Part shown: positions 57,608-64,000 of the stretch, piece after piece
Layout: each line of letters starts with the position of its first letter
How positions within the stretch are numbered: position 1 is the stretch's first letter
Assembly: GCA_030867185.1 (NCBI GenBank)
Contig: CM061488.1
Span: forward strand, 75,301,119 to 75,365,118
Origin: Tagetes erecta
Lineage: Eukaryota > Streptophyta > Magnoliopsida > Asterales > Asteraceae
Direction: 5' to 3'
Length of the DNA: 64,000 nt
Position numbers and translations under genes: made by a program
The notes under the pieces: model-generated
What the model was told of the DNA's origin: nothing
Database searches by the model: none
The model's input: only the letters and a program-made list of their open reading frames with translations

Positions 57608-58044
57608 TCAAGTCCAATGCTAAAGTGTGTATAAAAGTATTTCTTTCAAATATTAAACAAAATATTATTTTCTTTATTACTTTTTGCTCATAAAGCACAT
57701 AGTAAGTGGTCAAGAGTAAAATGCAAAATAGCCCTTCTTTTGTATAATTCTGTTTATTTTATTTTGTTTATGTAAGCCCTAAAACTTTTATACAAATTAT
57801 GTTTTGTTGATGTGTACTATGCGACTATGTGCTTTGTGAATCGATGTTTGCAATGATCAAACAAAACATGTAAATAGTGGAAAAAGATGTCTGCAGAGTA
57901 GAATAACAGCTTCGAAAGAACAAACTAAACATCCAAATAAGAAATGAGCATAACCAATGTGGCACAAGATAATCGTCCAAATAAGCAAGGAACATAGACA
58001 ATATGACACACATGCCTTAAACATACTAAGATTGTTTTGAACTG
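57608..58044. other. Convergent 3' ends of cyclase and PIG-X-like genes
   Basis: A 437-bp AT-rich interval between two convergent stop codons; it must hold both 3' UTRs. No other feature seen. Confidence 0.6.
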
Positions 58045-59809
58045 TCAGACTGAAATTTCTGAATAAAAGAAACATGCCATGAAAATTGATAAAGCACCTA
58101 CAACTGCTGCAATAAAAGTAATCACAGACACGATTTGTGTGTGTTCCACAATTCCAGAAGGTATTTCCCAAACAATAGCAGCAGAACTGGATATAACACC
58201 CTCATTGGTTGATGAAAATATACTGCTTTGGTTAAGTGGGTTCCCTTCAACAATGCAATGTGCAAACAAATCAGGAGGCCCAAATTCAACTCTTGTGTAT
58301 CCGTGTTTTCCCAACGGCTGCAAAAAATTAATATAATTGAACTGAATAAGAAGCATCCAATAGAAAACAAACAAAATGTGTATCAGGATGTAAATTATAA
58401 TCCTGAGAAGTATTACAAATCATCCACAAAATAGTTTACTGTAGATACTGAATCACAATAAGCTTAATAGTAGTGAGTTCTGCTTGCATATTCAAAGAAA
58501 ATAAGTAGCCTAAAATCTATTAAACAACAATAATAACTTGTAAACTAACAGCTCATCTTTTACTAGCTGCCTTTGCTAAAACAAAAGGTGAAACTTCTCC
58601 CCAAAATAAAATAGTTACTTCAAAAAAACACAAAAGGTGAATTTCGACCCATTTACTTATGAACTAATGAGCTGGTTGATTTGGGTTATGCTTTATCTCG
58701 AGCAAGACAAATACAATAGCTTAGCTAAATAAGTTAAGCAACTCAAAGCTGATTTTAATGCATACAATCTCCCAGTCTCCCACGTAGTTTTATTCAAAGA
58801 TTTAGAGTATTGTTGTTACGGTATTGTTTTTGTAACCAAAATTTATGCATTGGTATTAATAAAATCATAGAAAAACAGAGAGAGAAATAAATCTTAGAAA
58901 GTCAATACAACCCATTTTGACACACTACCCAACAAGTCCATTAATCTCTAACAAACTGAAACAGTATAATACAAGCTCAGTTGATGCTCAGTGATCACAT
59001 ACAGCATAGCGTGCATGCAGTGGAAGCTCAATGTCAAGTTCCCAGCCGTTTTTGTTTCCAAACAACAAATTAGAGCTCAGATCCACATGAACCTCAACAA
59101 CAGATCGATTTGCCCGCACAGTAGGCAATTCTAGATCTGTGTCCCCAAATGCAGAAGCACCACTGAACGCTGCAATAGTCAATGGAAACAAACTAGCTCA
59201 AAAATCTTAAGTAATCATGCTACTAGAATTCTTCCAGAGTGTGACTAAACATACCACCACGTTCTGTAAGATGTTCAAGCTCAAATGGATCAGCAAATAC
59301 TCCAGACGGTAATCTCTCAATAATTATGGCCTCACATGAGAGTGAGTGGACCTTGGATAGAGCTTCTGGCTGGATTTCAGCTTTAATAGATGAAGTTAAA
59401 CGCCGGTGAGAACCTTCGCCAATTAACTGCCGCTGCATAACTGACAGTTTTGGCATGAAATTCTGTTTTCCACAGAAGACATGAGAAAACTCACTGGACA
59501 TGAAATCTTGGAAAACTGGGTCAATTAGAGTATCATGTTTCAGAAAGTATGCTTCCGTGATATATTTATGGCTCCCAAGCTGAGGATGTAAAAAAAAGTA
59601 AATACAAGCAAAGCTTGATGACACAGATTACAGATAACACTAAAAGCAACTTATTTCACATAGGAATGTAAATAAGAGAAAAGAGTCAAAAGACATTATA
59701 CCATCTCAGAGAACGATGCAGGTGAATGTTTGCAATAGGTTATACCAGCAAGCAATGACACTATAATTCCCAATCTCAGGTGAAGCAGGACTTGATCTTG
59801 ATATTCCAT
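58045..59809 (-). CDS. PIGX: PIG-X-like subunit of GPI-mannosyltransferase I
   Basis: Right to left, exons 59702-59809, 59255-59579, 59003-59169 and 58045-58317 join in phase to 290 residues. The start ATG (59807-59809) lies just inside its exon after a TTTACAG acceptor, so a 5' UTR exon lies further right. A hydrophobic N-terminal stretch LRLGIIVSLLAGITYC acts as signal peptide or anchor. Family landmarks are ERLPSGVFADPFEL, FGDTDLELP, NRSVVEVHVDLSS, ELPLHARY and FGPPDLFAHC. A transmembrane helix near the C-terminus (VSVITFIAAVVGALSIFMA) leaves a short tail. In animals PIG-X stabilises the catalytic PIG-M, which adds the first mannose to GPI anchors in the ER. The family match is by motif only. 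Confidence 0.82.
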
Positions 59810-60764
59810 GAAACTGTAAAGAACATAAAAACAAAATTGTAAGGAACAGGTAACGCTAAACTTGTGAAATGAGTGTCCAATGAATAAACGGGTGATGACA
59901 AAGTTGATGGTATGGTTTTAGTGTCCACTTGCTTATTGGAGGTCATATTTACATAATACATGGAACCATCTTTATTCTCAAAATCCAAAAAATCTATGAA
60001 CTTTGTTCTCAGAAACAAGTCACTTGGTAGCCTCACTTTCCAATCTTAAACAATCCTTTGACTCGTATCGCCTAATAATATTGCCAGGCTACACTCATTC
60101 ACACCCAAATTATAATCATTCACACTCAGCCAAATCATATGTCAAAGCTACTGAACAACCAAATAACAGAGGAGCTATCTTTTTCACCATCAATTGCAAG
60201 GCATATGTCAGATACACAGACAGTAACTAAAGATTGATCTTTTCTTAAAATTTAACGATTATATAATATTATTATTAGTAGGTTTCTAACAATAACTTCA
60301 GTATGGTAAGTATTGAACAGGCATTTCATCGAACACCTTGAATGCACCCAACAATAGATCTTTGGTGTGACCAAAAAAAAAAAGACAACCCTTTTAACAC
60401 AGGAAGAATTGATCAATTTACCTACAAATTGGTTATGTTGATCTCTGGTATAGTACTTCAAACCTGAAACAAGAAACATCTTTCATTTATTTCCCGATAC
60501 AAGAGAAGGGGCAAATAGAAACAAAAACTAAAACACTAGAAAACTAAATCAACGAACCATTCGACTGTAACCTGATCTGCAAGTGTTTTAATTCTTAACC
60601 TGGTCTTGTAACGATAACGGTCCCTTATGCTTGACCCAACTAATTCATGAATATTTGTGAAGTGAGTAACCGTATCCGGTTAAAACTTAAAACCAGTGGA
60701 AATGTGTGTAGTCGAAGTTTACTTATTGAGTGAAAAGAAATGAAACTGAAGGAATAAAAATTAG
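59810..60764. other. Upstream region of the PIG-X-like gene
   Basis: Contains the 5' UTR intron acceptor at 59810-59816 on the minus strand and presumably an untranslated first exon and the promoter somewhere up to about 60650. I could not fix the exon. Confidence 0.4.
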
Positions 60765-61585
60765 GTAGTGTTTGGTACGAATGAATGAAAGTTGGAATGG
60801 ATTGGATTATTATGACGGAATGGAAAAAAAACGTGTTTGGTTGCTTAATGGAATGGAATGAATCATTACGAAGGAATGAAAAACTCTCATTTTCATTACA
60901 TCCACCCCTCATGTTTTTTTTATTTCCTCAAAGAATGGAATAATTTTTTAACTCATGGCAAGAACTATGATCCGACCCATGACCCAAACCTTGACCCGAC
61001 ACACAAGTACCCATGAACCGGCCAATGTCCTAACCCACGGCTCGAACCATGACCCAACCCATGCCCCGAACCAGGATCCAACCCATGAACTGACTCATGA
61101 CCCGAGCCATCAATCGACGCGTGAGCCGACCCATGTCGATCCATGCCCTGAACCATGACCCCAACCATATATCCGACTCGTGACCTAACCCATGTCTCGT
61201 ACCATGACCGACCCATGTCCCGATCCAAGACCCAACACATGAACCAATCCATGAACCAACTAATGACTTGGTCCATGAACTGACTCATGATCCGACCCAT
61301 GAACCAACCAATGTGGCGACCAATTTCTCGACCGTGACTCGAACCATGAGCCGATCCATGTTCCAAACCAAAACCCGACCCATAACCATGACTAGGTATT
61401 TTTGCTACTTATAGAGATTTGTATTTTTTTCATTTTTTAGTTCTCCATACCAAACAACAAGTACTGATTCATTTTATTCTTGTAAGGTAACCAAACGTGA
61501 TAATGGAATAGAATAGTCCATTTCATTCTTTTTCATCGTTCATTTCATTCCCTCGTCCATTTCATTACTCCATACCAAACAGACA
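60765..61585. mobile_element. MITE carrying a 12-bp minisatellite
   Basis: The left end GTAGTGTTTGGTACGAATG and the right end, read inwards, TGTCTGTTTGGTATGGAG are related inverted repeats; the arms contain multiple GGAATGGAATG motifs in opposite orientation. A TAG trinucleotide on both sides (60762-60764 and 61586-61588) may be the target duplication. The middle of the element is taken up by the minisatellite at 60957-61395. Confidence 0.6.
60957..61395. repeat. Degenerate 12-bp minisatellite, about 35 units
   Basis: The unit consensus is ATGACCCGACCC, with variants such as ATGAACCAACCA and ATGTCCCGATCC. Most units are exactly 12 bp, so the period is a multiple of three and open frames run through both strands (for example THEPTHVDP on plus and FMDWFMCW on minus). 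These frames are a by-product of the repeat and not called as genes. Confidence 0.9.
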
Positions 61586-61638
61586 TAGTTTAAGTTGCGT
61601 TTACATGTGTCACCAACACTTTCTTTAAACTATGGGGG

Positions 61639-61817
61639 AGGGTTGGGATTGCTTGTTTTTTTCCTTTTGTTTTCTACAAGAAATTAATACGTCACGATGT
61701 GGTAACTTATTAAATTTTTCCCTCACAACTTACGTTTTAACAAACATTTTTTAACTTCTTTTTAACATTTTTAAAAGTTAATAAGTTATATGTTGATTGA
61801 AAAAGCAATCCCAACAT
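61639..61817. mobile_element. MITE, family with GTTTGGGATTG termini, copy 2
   Basis: Ends GGTTGGGATTGCT and AGCAATCCCAACATC, interior with AACTTATTAA and AAGTTAATAAGTTAT, matching the element at 9501-9684 throughout. Confidence 0.65.
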
Positions 61818-62374
61818 CTTTGTTTTAAGTAGACTACAAATGGTTGGTTTGGTAAATTTACTACTTACGAGTGTTTGGAATTGAGCTTGAAAACACTTAG
61901 TATGAAAAAGTCAATAAATCATCAAAAGGTCAGTTTTTGTAACCTTTTGAAATGACTTGTTGTCTTGCTGTAGTTATTGACTTATTGACTCATTTCAAAA
62001 AGCCACAAAACCTGGTTTTTTATGACTTGTTAGCTTTTTTAAAATATGTCATTTTCAAAGTTAATCCCTCTTAATGTTTTGGTGACTTCACAAAGAGAGT
62101 AGAGACGATGAGAGAGGTGGCCATTACGTTATTGTAGATTGTACTATTATTAGAATGAATGTAGATTGACAACGCAAAAATCCAGCTATACCGTAAGTAT
62201 GTTATAACAAGTTTTACATTATACATTTCTTAGAGTTCACGTTTGATTGCAAATTGTAGAGTTCACGCCTAGTACGGTGCAACATTAAAGTCCATGTGTT
62301 GCTATCAAGGTCAAATGTTTTTTTTGTTTGTTAAAAATGGTTGTTAAATGCAACCGAATTTCATATTAAACACT

Positions 62375-62440
62375 AAAGAATTTACAATAATGTGGCAGGT
62401 AAACGGACAACAAGTTGCGCTGCCACCCCCTTTTGAATAA
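62375..62440 (+). repeat. Dispersed repeat, best-preserved copy
   Basis: Core AAACGGACAACAAGTTGCGC, preceded by TTTACAATAATGTGGCAGGT. Related copies lie at 23070-23125 (same strand), 48385-48440 and 35510-35580 (opposite strand). Family unknown; it may be part of a LINE or of an unrecognised element. Confidence 0.6.
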
Positions 62441-64000
62441 CAAAACCTAACATACTGAAGACAAAATCATGACTCTTAGGTGTCGAAACATTGCTATGAA
62501 TAACCCGCTAAACCCTGGTCAAGAAGTTTATTGACTCAGTGGCTAGGAAGCCAAATGTATCAAAGGCTAATAAAATTAGGGGTGCTCAATGGGTCATGTT
62601 ATCGGGTTGGTGGGTTGAACCCAACCCGAACCTGAAAACTTTATACAAACCCAAACCTGACCCGAACCTGAAAATTTAGACATTACTTAAGCTCGAACCC
62701 AACCCATTTGACCTGAATTATAACAAAATACATTCTCAAAGAGTTAAAAATTCAAAATTACCAAGAAATGCATTCTTTAAACGAGAACGAGCTTATGGAA
62801 AATCGGGAATTGCCACTCATATGTACGCACAACCATATAAGATATTCGATATTATCATAGTTTTAACATAAAACACCCTAAACTACATGTATATTGACAC
62901 AATATACCTAAATTTTATATTTATATAAAAAATCAGGTCAACCCGTGAACCCGATGGGTTAACCCAAACCTGACTTGAAAACATGTTGATAATCCAGACA
63001 GGTTTTCTCGTGTACATAGAATTGATCTAACATAAAAAGATAGATGTCCGACTTTAACAACATTTTCAATGTAATAAAGTGTTGTTAATTTCTAACATGT
63101 TCAATGTAAAGTACTGTTAATTTCTAATTAGAAATGCAGTTAAAGATGACTATAGGTATAAACATACTAGCGGATGACATACAAAGAATATATAATGTAA
63201 TGCTTTTATATCTCGTACGTTCCATCATTATCATGTATTGTACAACACTACAACTAGTGTTAATTGATACATTCAACCAATCTACTATATAGCCCATATA
63301 TTAAATTTAAGATTTTTGGAATAAAACTATTTCTCGGAACTATAGTGCTAGTTGATACTTCCTCATGTGCACTAATAGTCAGACATGTGAACATATTACT
63401 GAATCATGTGAATACTTAATAATACAATATTCTGTCACTAATTTTGTGATCATCAACCATAATAACTAATAAACCTCATGCAATGATTAGCTTTCAGTTC
63501 TAGTCAACTTGGTTTCTGCAGGCAAATGCAACCACCACTAACAGTGAATCATTGCCAAAATAACCATGACACTTGAACAATACCAAAGAATTGCATAACA
63601 TTTCATATTCATTATTCAATAAAGAAAAAGCTTACATCTTTAAAAACCAGAAACTTTCAGCAGTGCCAGTCTCACATTACATAAAATTAAATCATAGCAA
63701 GAAGTCATCTTTTCATATATTTCTTTACAGTGGGAAATTTATTTTTCAACATAAACAAATGCATATTACCTTATTTCCCTTCTATAGAAGAGAACAAGTT
63801 GTAAATAATAGCATGAGCCCCTTTTTTCCTACCCAAATTCCGCAGTACGACCCGCCAGATCTCAACAGCTGGAATCCCAAGCACGTATAGATTTTGTACA
63901 AATTTCAAATCTTGAAAGGGGTTGGTTAGGAAAATTATGATTAAATCGTTAACAAATAACTATGATGGCATCTTCTTGCTTATAAGTGTAGGGGTAACAG

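Larger units (their letters stand above)
61589..64000. other. Repeat-rich intergenic region at the right end
   Basis: Holds the second copy of the GTTTGGGATTG MITE family, a dispersed-repeat copy at 62375-62440, a block with GGGTTGAACCCAACCCGAACC-like motifs (about 62580-63000) that resembles common plant MITEs, and AT-rich DNA. The 105-codon frame at 63573-63890 shows no family features; it may be 3' UTR of a gene beyond the window. Confidence 0.5.

Noticed and set aside
52570..59809. A triterpene biosynthetic gene cluster
   Set aside because: Only the cyclase is present; the adjacent gene is a PIG-X-like GPI-anchor subunit and no P450, acyltransferase or glycosyltransferase is visible.
60955..61366. 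Repeat-protein frames on both strands
   Set aside because: They follow from a 12-bp minisatellite; no start context, no partner exons and no conserved domain.
63573..63890. 105-codon frame near the right end
   Set aside because: Low-complexity, AT-driven composition and no recognisable domain; more likely UTR or intergenic.
1..64000. CRISPR arrays, operons, ribosome binding sites, phage or IS elements
   Set aside because: The DNA is clearly plant nuclear; no regularly spaced repeats or prokaryotic gene organisation were found.

Overview
This window is nuclear DNA of a flowering plant, almost certainly a eudicot. The evidence is AT-rich intergenic DNA, many short exons with GT-AG introns, plant-specific gene families (chloroplast acyl-ACP:glycerol-3-phosphate acyltransferase, a triterpene-type oxidosqualene cyclase) and a typical plant transposon load (Helitrons, MULEs, Harbinger, Stowaway, Copia, LINE). 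The repeat style and the Harbinger ORF1 type would fit Asteraceae, but that is an inference. All gene models were built by hand: exons were joined only where GT/AG sites and codon phase agree.

Layout. 1-1.46 kb: repeats, including a short Helitron. 1.46-1.78 kb (-): an open frame without ATG, weakly supported. 1.87-6.48 kb (+): JmjN/JmjC histone demethylase of the JMJ13/JMJ706 group. 8.59-9.15 kb (-): short, intronless, MOS2-like G-patch protein without KOW domains. 10.8-12.6 kb (+): plant SMN homologue without a visible Tudor domain. 12.97-17.14 kb (-): chloroplast NAD(P)-binding protein of the At1g32220 type. 17-22 kb: repeat-rich, with a head-to-tail Helitron pair whose borders are confirmed by a paralogous empty site. 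22.10-22.17 kb (-): tRNA-Ile(AAU). 22.3-23.9 kb (+): DAD1, an oligosaccharyltransferase subunit. 24-28 kb: repeats, including a MULE with about 260-bp TIRs and a perfect 9-bp target duplication. 28.2-33.4 kb (+): plastid GPAT (ATS1).

33.4-41 kb: intergenic. It holds a LINE remnant, a second MULE with a perfect 9-bp duplication, a Harbinger element carrying only the Myb-like ORF1, and an abutting GC-rich MITE. 41.06-44.5 kb (+): ABHD17-like hydrolase with a cysteine-rich tail. 45.27-48.12 kb: internally deleted Copia element with apparently identical LTRs, a perfect 5-bp duplication and one uninterrupted 738-codon ORF. 52.57-57.6 kb (+): complete 17-exon oxidosqualene cyclase, beta-amyrin-synthase-like. 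58.0-59.8 kb (-): PIG-X-like GPI-mannosyltransferase I subunit. 60-64 kb: MITEs and a 12-bp minisatellite that keeps reading frames open on both strands.

The host genes are mostly unrelated housekeeping genes (chromatin, snRNP assembly, ER glycosylation and GPI anchors, plastid lipids) plus one specialised-metabolism gene. No biosynthetic cluster is visible around the cyclase. I found no clearly new multi-gene system. The least ordinary content is in the mobile elements and in a few unusual protein architectures.
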